Shown here: positions 1 to 7,345 of the stretch, piece after piece | Numbering within the stretch: the stretch's first letter is position 1 | Layout: each line of letters starts with the position of its first letter | DNA from: Acetobacterium sp. | GTDB taxonomy: Bacteria > Bacillota > Clostridia > Eubacteriales > Eubacteriaceae | DNA: 10,611 nt | Direction: 5' to 3' | Assembly: GCA_022013395.1 (NCBI GenBank) | Contig: JAKLQL010000505.1 | Location: 1 to 10,611, forward strand | Made by a program: the position numbers and the translations under genes | Notes under the pieces: model-generated | Told to the model about the DNA's origin: nothing | The model's database searches: none | What the model saw: the letters and a program-made list of their open reading frames with translations, nothing else

Positions 1-964
1 AGGCCAATCCGGTTTTTGCGCCTAAATCTGTATCCTCAATGGAAGCTACTCCTTCATCAACAAGCTGACAGGCCACACCCAATAATGCGCCATACATATA
101 ATCCATAACCGTTCGAATTTTCGTCCCATCCACTTCACCACTTAAATCAAAGCATTCATGGGTCTCAATTTGGATATTAAGCAATTGGGGCGTCGCATAA
201 AAACTACCAAGTTCAATACCTAATGTTCTTGATGCCCGTGCAGCAATAGGGATATTGATACTGTTCATCGACTCAAAAGGTCCCATTCTGATCCCAAATG
301 CTTTTCTGCATGCTGCTTCAATCGTCGGAATATTTGCAATTTTCTGTTCGAGAACACGCACTGCGGAGACACAGAATGGAATGAACATTCGATTGACACA
401 AAAACCGGGGTAATCCTTTACAATGATGTTTGTTTTTGCATGGAGCTTTCCGATTTGTAATGCGGTCTTCAGTGTTTCTTCGCTTGTTCCCCCATGAGGA
501 ATGACTTCGAGCAGACTGTTCTTAGCGGGATGAAAGAAATAATGGATCCCAATAACCTTTTCGGGACGAAATGTCCATGACGCCAATTCGTGTACGTTCA
601 GGCTTGCTGTATTCGTCGCCAGAATGGTCTTAGGATCACATATTCCGTCCAGCATTCTGAACAGTTCACCTTTTAATCTTTTGTCTTCGTAAATTGCTTC
701 GATAATCAAATCCATATCTTCAAGATCTTCGTAAGCTGTTGAACCTTTAATTCTTTTTAAAGTATCCTGCATTTTATAAGACGTAATAACGTTTCGATCA
801 ACTGCTTGCTGCAGCCTATCGGTAATGCTTTCAACACCATGTTCAACTTGAGCTTCATTTAAATCAACCAATGTCACATCCAAACCTACCGCTGCCATCT
901 GCTGAGCGATACCACTCCCCATATTACCGGCACCGACAATTCCGATTTTGTAACCGTTGCTCAT
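1..964 (-). CDS. 3-hydroxyacyl-CoA dehydrogenase, 3' end beyond window
   Basis: This gene encodes an NAD-dependent (S)-3-hydroxyacyl-CoA dehydrogenase that interconverts 3-hydroxyacyl-CoA and 3-oxoacyl-CoA in the cytoplasm. I translated 321 residues from the ATG at 962-964, which has a strong GGAGG site at 971-975. The Rossmann motif is GAGNMG at residues 11-16, with Asp34 as the likely NAD-ribose ligand. Family catalytic positions are present: Ser121 in NTAS, His141, Glu153 exactly 12 residues later, and Asn191 in the PGFCVNR segment. The usual HFFNP stretch reads HYFFHPAKN here. The first C-terminal helical domain starts near GIRMGPFE (224-231). The frame is still open at the window edge, in a segment (DTDLGAKTGLA) that often begins a second helical domain, so the protein is probably longer than the common 280-residue form. 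It follows the dehydratase operon after a 226-nt gap with its own candidate promoter, so its link to that pathway is uncertain. Confidence 0.9.
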   Translation of the reverse strand, partial: MSNGYKIGIVGAGNMGSGIAQQMAAVGLDVTLVDLNEAQVEHGVESITDRLQQAVDRNVITSYKMQDTLKRIKGSTAYEDLEDMDLIIEAIYEDKRLKGELFRMLDGICDPKTILATNTASLNVHELASWTFRPEKVIGIHYFFHPAKNSLLEVIPHGGTSEETLKTALQIGKLHAKTNIIVKDYPGFCVNRMFIPFCVSAVRVLEQKIANIPTIEAACRKAFGIRMGPFESMNSINIPIAARASRTLGIELGSFYATPQLLNIQIETHECFDLSGEVDGTKIRTVMDYMYGALLGVACQLVDEGVASIEDTDLGAKTGLA

Positions 965-1067
965 CCTTATCCTCCTTTTTAACCTGCCTTTTTTGACGGT
1001 CATTTGATCATTCACTATCCTGGTTTAGCTGCCTTAGGAAAACAAACCTAGATAAGTCACTGAATAT

Positions 1068-1104
1068 AGTCCGTGTTCCAGAACCTTGCCCCAGAACACG
1101 AACT
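1068..1104 (-). promoter_or_regulatory. Inverted repeat, candidate operator or leader hairpin
   Basis: Two 11-nt arms, 1068-1078 (AGTCCGTGTTC) and 1094-1104 (GAACACGAACT), are complementary at 10 of 11 positions around a 15-nt loop. On the minus strand the dyad begins about where transcription would start from the candidate promoter at 1111-1138. It could be a repressor site or a 5' leader hairpin for the 3-hydroxyacyl-CoA dehydrogenase. No U-tract follows it on the minus strand, so it does not look like an intrinsic terminator for the upstream operon. The function is inferred from position only. Confidence 0.45.
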
Positions 1105-1110
1105 TTAATT

Positions 1111-1138
1111 TTTATACTTGTCATTTCTAAATTGTCAT
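1111..1138 (-). promoter_or_regulatory. Candidate sigma-70 type promoter for 3-hydroxyacyl-CoA dehydrogenase
   Basis: On the minus strand an ATGACA -35-like box (1133-1138, 5 of 6 to TTGACA) is followed after 16 nt by a TATAAA -10-like box (1111-1116, 5 of 6 to TATAAT). The predicted start of transcription is near 1104, leaving an untranslated leader of about 140 nt before the ATG at 964. The surrounding 226-nt gap is AT-rich and is the only long non-coding stretch in the window. It fits a separate transcription unit, although read-through from the main operon is not excluded because no terminator was seen. Confidence 0.4.
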
Positions 1139-1147
1139 TTCTAAATT
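1120..1147. repeat. Perfect 14-bp tandem direct repeat
   Basis: The 14-mer GTCATTTCTAAATT occurs twice head to tail (1120-1133 and 1134-1147). The copies overlap the candidate -35 box and the promoter spacer of the downstream 3-hydroxyacyl-CoA dehydrogenase. The placement suggests a paired activator or repressor site with a period of about 1.3 helical turns. A chance slippage duplication is the simpler alternative. Confidence 0.6.
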
Positions 1148-1190
1148 ATCAATTGATTATTTGCAGATGTTATTCTACTAACGCCGATTT

Positions 1191-2573
1191 TTATGCTTCA
1201 GTAATTGTTGCTTGTTTTCTTTCCTCAACTTCTTGACTCATTTCAGTCATTTTTTTAGGTGTTAATGAGTACAGTTTAAACATTAACAGTAAACCAACGA
1301 TGATGAAAACAGCTGGGTACAGCGAAAATCCGTTTTTAATACCCTGGATCAGTTCTGGTGTCACTGCCATATCCGCAACATAATTTACGGAACTAAGCAC
1401 AGCAGCAATGATCATTGAACGAACAAAGATAGATATTTTGATTGGGAAACTGATCAGTGACATGATGAAACCACGGGCATTTTTGCCGGTTTTCCATTCA
1501 CCATAATCAACCGTTGCAGAGTACATCGCAACTCCCAATGAATCAGGCAAGCCATAACCAATGTAGGCCAGCAGCATCACGATCTTGAAGGCAGTTGCCG
1601 GAAGTGGCAAGATCCAAACAACCAGTAGTCCGATAACTAACATACTCAGTGCGATCATGTAAGTATTTTTTTCACCCAGACGTTTTGCAATGGGTGCTGC
1701 AACCATCGCTGAAAAGAAATTGACGATGGTCAATCCGGTCATAAACAAGGCCAGTCCTGGCAAATCATTGATAACATATTTAAAGTAATAGAATGCCATT
1801 CCGAAAATAATGAATCGTCCTAAATATCGACCCAGTTCCACAATCATCAGTCCCATTAATGGTGGGTTGACAATAATCTGTTTGAGCATTTCGCCAGTTG
1901 ACATTTTTTCTTCTTTTTTTCCAGCGGGAGCTGCACAACCGTTAAAGGCATAGTCTTTTGTCAAAACAAAATAGATCCAGTTACAGGTAATCATGATACA
2001 GCCAGTAATAGCGGCCATGTAGGTATAGCCTAACACCGGGTTGCCAACGCTGACACCAATGGCAGTAATCGCTTTTACACCAAAGTAAGTAAATGCAAGT
2101 GTTCCCAGGGCATTAAACATCCCTCGGTTGCTGGCCATGGAAATTCGTTCGCCACGATCCAATGTCATGGCATTATTCAGTGAAATATGCGCTGCATAAA
2201 AGGTGTTCCATACTAAATGGCTGACAACAAAACCAATAAAAATGATTATGGCACTAACTGTTGCTGAACCACCGAGCTGGGTAAACTGCAGTACATAAAA
2301 CAATGCGGCAATAGGCGGACCGACTAATAGCCAGGAACGATATTTCCCCCATTTTAAATTGCTTTTTTCCAGAATAACCCCAGATGTTGGAACCGCTAAA
2401 ATATCGACCAAACTGGTTGCCAGTAAGATCGTGCTGACCAATGCCAAGGGCAATTTTGCAAAGTCTGTCAAAAATGCTGCAAAGAACATGACCTCGATGG
2501 TGACGAGGGTCTGAAACCCGAATGACGGTAACCCGTAAAGGTTGACAACTGATTTTTTCAATGGTTGGCTCAT
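1191..2573 (-). CDS. MFS transporter, GPH-type cation symporter family
   Basis: This is a polytopic membrane protein of 460 residues with about 12 predicted hydrophobic segments. It resembles the glycoside-pentoside-hexuronide:cation symporters (MelB-like). The N-terminal half carries the family pattern of an Asp in the second helix (Asp57, in SLVDILAVPTSG) followed by a WGKYRSW loop at residues 75-81. A charged central loop lies near residues 210-225, between the two six-helix halves. The start is supported by GAGGAG seven bases before the ATG. The gene begins only 33 nt after etfA, so it is probably the last gene of the operon, and it likely carries the pathway's acid substrate or product across the membrane. 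Sugar transport is the family's classic role, but this context argues for an organic acid. The substrate is unknown. Confidence 0.85.
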   Translation of the reverse strand: MSQPLKKSVVNLYGLPSFGFQTLVTIEVMFFAAFLTDFAKLPLALVSTILLATSLVDILAVPTSGVILEKSNLKWGKYRSWLLVGPPIAALFYVLQFTQLGGSATVSAIIIFIGFVVSHLVWNTFYAAHISLNNAMTLDRGERISMASNRGMFNALGTLAFTYFGVKAITAIGVSVGNPVLGYTYMAAITGCIMITCNWIYFVLTKDYAFNGCAAPAGKKEEKMSTGEMLKQIIVNPPLMGLMIVELGRYLGRFIIFGMAFYYFKYVINDLPGLALFMTGLTIVNFFSAMVAAPIAKRLGEKNTYMIALSMLVIGLLVVWILPLPATAFKIVMLLAYIGYGLPDSLGVAMYSATVDYGEWKTGKNARGFIMSLISFPIKISIFVRSMIIAAVLSSVNYVADMAVTPELIQGIKNGFSLYPAVFIIVGLLLMFKLYSLTPKKMTEMSQEVEERKQATITEA

Positions 2574-2606
2574 GATTTTTCTCCTCTAATATTTAAATTT
2601 TTATTG

Positions 2607-3791
2607 CTAACTTGACTGATTTAATTCTTCCAAAATTGTCGGAATTACTTCGTAAAGATCGCCGACAATGCCAAAGTCTGCCACTTCGAAAATGGGTGCA
2701 TTTTCATTTTTGTTAATGGCAATAATATAATCTGAACTCTGCATACCAGCCAGATGCTGAATTGCGCCGGAAATACCACAAGCAAAATAAATTTTTGGTT
2801 TAACCGTTGTCCCTGTTTGCCCGACCTGATAAGAATGGTCAATCCAGCCTGCATCTACACAAGCTCGAGATGAGCCAACGGTTCCGCCCAGTTTATCTGC
2901 CAACTTTTTCAGCAGTTCAAAACCTTCCTGTTTACCCAGACCCATGCCGCCGGAAACAATAAATTCGGCATCTGTCAGCGACGCCAGTTCGCCTGCTTGT
3001 TTAACAATTTCGATTATTTTGGTGCGGATTTCATTAGCCCCAAAGCTGACGTCCAGACGAATCGCTTCGCCTTTTCGACCAGCGACATATTCTGCCTTAT
3101 CCATAACCCCAGGTCGTACTGTTGACATTTGTGGTCGGTGGTTTGGACAGATAATCGTCGCCATCAGGTTGCCGCCAAAGGCTGGTCGGGTCTGTCGGAT
3201 TTTTTTGTCTTCCGGATCAATTTCCAGCTTGGTACAGTCAGCTGTTAAACCGGTATCGCATCGGACTGCCAGACAGGGACCTAAATCTCGTCCAATGTGG
3301 GTGGCACCTAATAGAATGATTTCTGGTTTGTATAGATTAATAGCTTCTTGGATAACTTTTGTGTAGGAATCGGTTCGATAGTTTTTTAATTCGGGATGAT
3401 CGGCCAGATAAACCTTGTCAGCCCCATAGGTAAATAATTCCTGGGTCAGATCGTCCACATTCTCGCCGCAGAGCACTGCACTCACATCGGTTCCGATTTC
3501 TGTTGCCAGTTTTTTTGCTTCGCCCAGAAGTTCGATAACAACAGGCATCAGTTTGCCTTCCCGTTGTTCGGCAAAGACCCAAACCCCTTTATAGGCACTT
3601 AAATCCTTTTTAGCTGCTGCTTCTGATTTTTCAATTGCGTCAAAGGGACACTCATCCACGCAGACACCGCAGCCAGTACAGCCGTCGCCGATGACTGCTA
3701 TTTTATTTTGCATATCAATTGCACTGAAAGGACAGCTTTTTACACAGATGGAACATCCTTTACATTTTTCTACTATTATTTTAACCGCCAT
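2607..3791 (-). CDS. etfA: Electron transfer flavoprotein alpha subunit with N-terminal 2x[4Fe-4S] ferredoxin domain
   Basis: This is the alpha subunit of the flavoprotein that supplies electrons to the acyl-CoA dehydrogenase encoded upstream. Residues 1-60 form a bacterial ferredoxin domain with two complete Cys motifs (Cys10, 13, 16, 20 and Cys38, 41, 44, 48). An EtfA body follows, whose C-terminal FAD domain contains [11 protein letters not shown] (306-316), QVGQTG (322-327), SGAIQH (341-346) and [20 protein letters not shown] (361-380). At 394 residues it is about 60 longer than an ordinary EtfA because of the ferredoxin domain. The same fusion occurs in the Etf of acetogen caffeyl-CoA reductase (CarE) and of electron-confurcating lactate dehydrogenase. 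The added clusters are thought to exchange electrons with ferredoxin. An AAAGGA site overlapping the etfB stop codon precedes the ATG, and the gap to etfB is 14 nt. Bifurcation is inferred, not shown. Confidence 0.95.
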   Translation of the reverse strand: MAVKIIVEKCKGCSICVKSCPFSAIDMQNKIAVIGDGCTGCGVCVDECPFDAIEKSEAAAKKDLSAYKGVWVFAEQREGKLMPVVIELLGEAKKLATEIGTDVSAVLCGENVDDLTQELFTYGADKVYLADHPELKNYRTDSYTKVIQEAINLYKPEIILLGATHIGRDLGPCLAVRCDTGLTADCTKLEIDPEDKKIRQTRPAFGGNLMATIICPNHRPQMSTVRPGVMDKAEYVAGRKGEAIRLDVSFGANEIRTKIIEIVKQAGELASLTDAEFIVSGGMGLGKQEGFELLKKLADKLGGTVGSSRACVDAGWIDHSYQVGQTGTTVKPKIYFACGISGAIQHLAGMQSSDYIIAINKNENAPIFEVADFGIVGDLYEVIPTILEELNQSS

Positions 3792-3805
3792 ATTGTTCGT
3801 CCTTT

Positions 3806-4591
3806 CTAAATAACGTGTAACCCTTTTAATTTTGAAATTAAGCTTTTGCTCGCTTCTGCCGTGGTTCCGGTGAGCATTTCGCCCTTGCCCTTAGTTGGTG
3901 GTGTGAATGAACGGAATACCTGGGTTGGTGAAGCTGTCAATCCGCAGTTTTCTGGTGAAAGATTGATGTCCTCATGGTTCCACACGGTAATTTCTTTATT
4001 GCAGGCATCGACAATGTTGTATATACTCATATATCTTGGTTCATTCAATTCTTTTACTGCTGTTAGTAAACAAGGGGTTTGAACTTCAATGAGTTCATAT
4101 CCATCTTCCATTTGTCGCTGAACAATGACCTTGTTGCCGTCGAGTTCAACATTCTGAACATAGGTCACTACTGGAATATCCAGCCGCTGGGCTGTTTGCG
4201 GGCCAACCTGAGCGGTATCTCCATCAATTGCCTGTCGACCGGCAAAAATAATATCCAGATCGCCAATTTTGCGGATGCCCGCTGCTAAAGTGTTGGAGGT
4301 GGACCAGGTGTCCGCACCGCCAAAGGCTCGGTCGCTTAACAGATAAGCATCGTCGGCACCCATGGACAGACATTCTTTAAGCATCTCACTGGCTTGAGGT
4401 GGGCCCATGGTTAATACTGAAACTTTAACATTGGGGTCATTATCCTTGATTGCCAGCGCCGCTTCTAAGGCATTGGCATCATCCGGATTTAGAATACTGG
4501 GGACACCTTCCCGGATCAGCGTTCCTTTCACCGGATCAATTTTTACTTCGTTGGTATCCGGCACCTGTTTTACACATACTAATATCTTCAT
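3806..4591 (-). CDS. etfB: Electron transfer flavoprotein beta subunit, bifurcating-type
   Basis: This is the beta subunit of the Etf heterodimer, 261 residues from the chosen start. It begins with the family N-terminus [13 protein letters not shown] and carries the nucleotide-binding segment [14 protein letters not shown] (119-132), which in bifurcating Etf proteins holds the beta-FAD. In that group NADH binds near this flavin and its two electrons are split between ferredoxin and the acyl-CoA dehydrogenase. An in-frame ATG three codons upstream (4598-4600) was rejected. It lies one base from the AGAGGAG site, whereas the ATG at 4589-4591 sits ten bases away and matches the family N-terminus. 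The gene follows the acyl-CoA dehydrogenase after 52 nt and precedes etfA by 14 nt, which is the usual acd-etfB-etfA order. Confidence 0.95.
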   Translation of the reverse strand: MKILVCVKQVPDTNEVKIDPVKGTLIREGVPSILNPDDANALEAALAIKDNDPNVKVSVLTMGPPQASEMLKECLSMGADDAYLLSDRAFGGADTWSTSNTLAAGIRKIGDLDIIFAGRQAIDGDTAQVGPQTAQRLDIPVVTYVQNVELDGNKVIVQRQMEDGYELIEVQTPCLLTAVKELNEPRYMSIYNIVDACNKEITVWNHEDINLSPENCGLTASPTQVFRSFTPPTKGKGEMLTGTTAEASKSLISKLKGLHVI

Positions 4592-4601
4592 ATTTAACAT
4601 T

Positions 4602-4608
4602 CTCCTCT
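4602..4608 (-). promoter_or_regulatory. Ribosome binding site deciding the etfB start
   Basis: The minus strand reads AGAGGAG here. It is one base from an upstream in-frame ATG (4600) and ten bases from the ATG at 4591. Only the second spacing suits initiation, so the start at 4591 is preferred. Confidence 0.7.
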
Positions 4609-4643
4609 ATTTGCTGATTCGTCTTCTGCTCACGCACTCGCTG

Positions 4644-5780
4644 TTATTTAAGCAATTGGCCGGCAATGACCATCTGCTGTACCTGGGATGTGCCTTCGTA
4701 AATCGTGAAGACCCGACAATCCCGATAAAGCCGTTCAACCCGATATTCTTTGATGTAGCCGTAGCCGCCGTGGATCTGAACTGCTTTAGCACAGATTTCG
4801 TTGCAGACTTCTGAGGCAAAAAACTTCGCCATGGAGGCCGCTGCCGTGGCATTCTGATTGGTATCTTTTTTATATGCTGCATCATAAACCAGATGTTTGG
4901 CAGCTTGCAGCTTGGTGGCCATTTCAGCAATCATGAAGCTGATTCCCTGGAAATCGGCAATCCGTCGGCCAAACTGTTTTCTGTCCTTGGCGTATTTGAT
5001 GGCTTCATCAAGCGCTGCCTGAGCAACCCCGATGGATTGAGCCGCCACGCCAATTCGACCGACGTCCAGGGTTTTCATGGCATTGGTGAAACCCTGATTG
5101 AGTTCACCCAGCATATCTGCTTTCGGAACCCGAACGTTTTCTAAAATGATGTCGCTGGTAGCACAACCGATCAGACCCATCTTATGTTCAGATTTACCGC
5201 AGGATACCCCTTCAGACTTCATGTCGACAACGAAAGCGGTAATCCCTTTTGCGCCTCTGCTCATATCTGTTTTGGCATAAACCACAGCATAATCTGCCAG
5301 TGGTGCCATGGTGATAAATGTTTTACGTCCATTTAATACGTAGTCGTCACCATCTTCAACCGCCGTTGTTGTCATTCCACTGGCATCCGACCCGGCACCC
5401 GGTTCGGTTAATGCAAAGGCCAGAATTTTTTCACCGGTAACAACCGGTCTCAGGTACTTTTCCAGTTGTTCATCTGTTCCTGACAGCAGTAATGGCCCGC
5501 CGCCAAGGGAATTTGGTGATGAAACATACAAACTCGCAACCGCACTTTCTCTGGCGATTTCTTCCATGACAGCGACATAGCCCCGGTGATCCGAGCCAGC
5601 TCCACCCAATTCTTTGGGAATTTTGATTCCAAAAAAACCAGCTTTGCCCATTTTGCTCAAGATTTCTTCAGGAAATACATCCGTCTCTTCAATTTTATCC
5701 AACACGTCAGATGTCAGTTCCTTTTTGGCAAAATCTCTCGCCAATTTACGAATTAATTCGTGTTGTTCATTAAAAATCAT
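4644..5780 (-). CDS. Acyl-CoA dehydrogenase family enoyl-CoA reductase
   Basis: This is an FAD-dependent acyl-CoA dehydrogenase of 378 residues, the usual family length. Visible signatures are AFALTEPGAGSDAS (121-134, flavin and substrate contact), DRKQFGRRI (266-274), QIHGGYGYI (335-343) and the catalytic base Glu362 in YEGTSQVQ, the position used by short-chain type members. Next to a bifurcating-type Etf and downstream of a 2-hydroxyacyl-CoA dehydratase, it most likely works in the reductive direction. It would reduce the 2-enoyl-CoA made by the dehydratase, as do AcdB, acryloyl-CoA reductase and caffeyl-CoA reductase (CarC). The ATG overlaps the 3' end of the ligase gene by 11 nt, and its GAGGAG site lies inside that gene, so the two are probably translationally coupled. 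The chain or ring specificity cannot be told from sequence. Confidence 0.93.
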   Translation of the reverse strand: MIFNEQHELIRKLARDFAKKELTSDVLDKIEETDVFPEEILSKMGKAGFFGIKIPKELGGAGSDHRGYVAVMEEIARESAVASLYVSSPNSLGGGPLLLSGTDEQLEKYLRPVVTGEKILAFALTEPGAGSDASGMTTTAVEDGDDYVLNGRKTFITMAPLADYAVVYAKTDMSRGAKGITAFVVDMKSEGVSCGKSEHKMGLIGCATSDIILENVRVPKADMLGELNQGFTNAMKTLDVGRIGVAAQSIGVAQAALDEAIKYAKDRKQFGRRIADFQGISFMIAEMATKLQAAKHLVYDAAYKKDTNQNATAAASMAKFFASEVCNEICAKAVQIHGGYGYIKEYRVERLYRDCRVFTIYEGTSQVQQMVIAGQLLK

Positions 5781-7341
5781 TCTTTAAACTCTCCTCTTGC
5801 ATTTCTAATTGAATTTCTTCCTTCATCTTTTTCACGTCAATCTTGCAACTGTCGTTCAGGGGAAATTTTTCATACAACTTAATAACTTTTGGCATTTTAT
5901 AGGGTGCCAGATTGTCGCCAATCAATTCCCTTATAGCTTCAATCGTAACGCCCCCCGCCGGACACTCGACGCAGGCAACAATTTCCTCCTGCACCACCGA
6001 CATCGGAATACCAAATACCTTTACCTGAACTACGCCCTCATGCTTGATAATGACTTCTTCGATTTCTTTTGGCGAAATATTCTCTCCAGAGCGAATGATC
6101 ATTTCCTTGATTCGGCCAACAATATATAAGTTGCCTTCTAAATCCAGAACACCAATATCTCCGGTTTTCAGCCAGCCGTCCTCGGTCAACACATTAGCGG
6201 TTTCTTTTTCATCTTTATAATAACCCTGCATGACGTTGTAGCCGTTAACTTCGATGCGACCGGGTTGATTCGCTCCCAATGACGCCCCGGTCGCCATGCT
6301 GATAATCCTTATCTGAAGATTGCTGATGACTTTCCCCACTGTTTTTGAGCAGCGTTCCAGGGAATCATCGTAGCTTGAAAAAGTGATACTCGGCGATGCT
6401 TCCGTCTGTCCATAGGACTGCTTGAGATGATAAATGCCCAGGTCCTCAGCAATTTTCAGGTAGTCGTTTGGAAAAACTGACGAGCCGGCAATAATGCCGG
6501 AGCGTAGGCTCTTCAAACTGAAATTTTTTCGTTCTTTGTGATGCACAATGGCCAGAAATTGTGACGGAACAGCATTCAAGACACTACAGCTGTATTGATC
6601 GATGACGCCCATGACTGTTTTTGAGTGACAGTCCGGTGTGACATAAAGGCGACCACGATGAACAAATAGTGACAACAGTCCCGTTGACAGGCCAAAACTG
6701 TGAAATAGCGGCAGCGCCAGACAGACCTTATCCTGATCCGTCCAGTGCATGCATGAAACCGCTTCCCGAGCCACATTGATCAGCTGATAATGGGTCAGCA
6801 AAATCCCCTTCGGCCGACTTGTCGAACCTGAGGTAAAGAGCATGCTGGCCATATCATGAGGACTGATCGCTGCTTCCCGGGTTTTTAATATTTCTTTTTC
6901 GGCATCATTCATTGGTGTCAGATACCGCAGCTGCTTCCAGGCTTCCTGACCGATTGACATTCCGGGGTAACCCCCGGAGAGACAATCCGCCTGTTTTCCA
7001 TAAAGATCGTCGCCAAAACAGATATAATCCACATCGGCAAACGACATCATCGCATCGGCTTCTCTGGCTGACAGCTTCGGGTTGACCAGCACTGATACGC
7101 CGCCGATTTTTGCAATTGCAATGTAGGCGCAAATCCATGCCAGTGAATTGAAGCTCCACAGCGCAACGTGATCTCCTTTGCTGATGTTCTCTCCCAACAA
7201 TCCCAGCGCAAGCCGATCCGAAGTTAAATCAATATCTTTCCATGACAAAGCTTCCGTTTCATTGATCACGGCAGCTTCGTCTTCTTTTTCTTCCACTGCC
7301 TGACGAAACTGCTGAATCATTGTTATTGATTTTAATTTCAT
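5770..7341 (-). CDS. AMP-forming acyl-CoA synthetase (acid:CoA ligase)
   Basis: This enzyme adenylates a carboxylic acid with ATP and transfers the acyl group to CoA. It has 523 residues and belongs to the ANL superfamily, in the general class of CaiC, 4-coumarate:CoA ligase and CarB. Seen in order are the phosphate loop TSGSTSRPKG (170-179), the A4-like segment LPLFHSFG (210-217), YGQTEA (310-315), LKTGD (391-395), the hinge segment GRIKEMIIRSGENISPKEIE (409-428) and the C-terminal catalytic lysine Lys500. Two usually conserved glycines differ: Ser175 in the phosphate loop and Cys499 just before the lysine. The gene starts four bases after the dehydratase beta stop. Neither this ATG nor an alternative one seven codons later (7318-7320) has a clear ribosome site, so coupling to the upstream gene is likely. 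Acting with or as a primer for the CoA-transferase is an inference from context. Confidence 0.92.
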   Translation of the reverse strand: MKLKSITMIQQFRQAVEEKEDEAAVINETEALSWKDIDLTSDRLALGLLGENISKGDHVALWSFNSLAWICAYIAIAKIGGVSVLVNPKLSAREADAMMSFADVDYICFGDDLYGKQADCLSGGYPGMSIGQEAWKQLRYLTPMNDAEKEILKTREAAISPHDMASMLFTSGSTSRPKGILLTHYQLINVAREAVSCMHWTDQDKVCLALPLFHSFGLSTGLLSLFVHRGRLYVTPDCHSKTVMGVIDQYSCSVLNAVPSQFLAIVHHKERKNFSLKSLRSGIIAGSSVFPNDYLKIAEDLGIYHLKQSYGQTEASPSITFSSYDDSLERCSKTVGKVISNLQIRIISMATGASLGANQPGRIEVNGYNVMQGYYKDEKETANVLTEDGWLKTGDIGVLDLEGNLYIVGRIKEMIIRSGENISPKEIEEVIIKHEGVVQVKVFGIPMSVVQEEIVACVECPAGGVTIEAIRELIGDNLAPYKMPKVIKLYEKFPLNDSCKIDVKKMKEEIQLEMQEESLKNDF

Positions 7342-7345
7342 TGTT

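Noticed and set aside
1068..1104. Intrinsic terminator for the main operon at the 1068-1104 dyad
   Set aside because: The minus strand has no U-tract after the stem (it continues as GACTATATTC). The AT-rich run lies on the opposite side and would suit only plus-strand transcription, for which there is no gene.
2944..3366. Plus-strand open frames over the operon (for example 2944-3366, 4407-4814, 5809-6129 and 10076-10540)
   Set aside because: All are antisense to strongly supported genes, have low-complexity or implausible composition and show no family signature.
4592..4600. etfB starting at the upstream in-frame ATG (4598-4600)
   Set aside because: It is one base from the ribosome site and adds three residues before the family N-terminus [13 protein letters not shown]. 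The ATG at 4591 has suitable spacing.
4607..4930. A minus-strand open frame of 107 codons overlapping the acyl-CoA dehydrogenase and the gap before etfB
   Set aside because: It has no recognisable domain, lies mostly inside a well-supported gene in another frame and is best explained as a chance open frame.
2607..7341. The caffeate-reduction operon carABCDE itself
   Set aside because: The ligase, reductase, EtfB, ferredoxin-EtfA order fits, but the dehydratase and activator genes between the CoA-transferase and the ligase are not part of that operon. Gene symbols were therefore not transferred.
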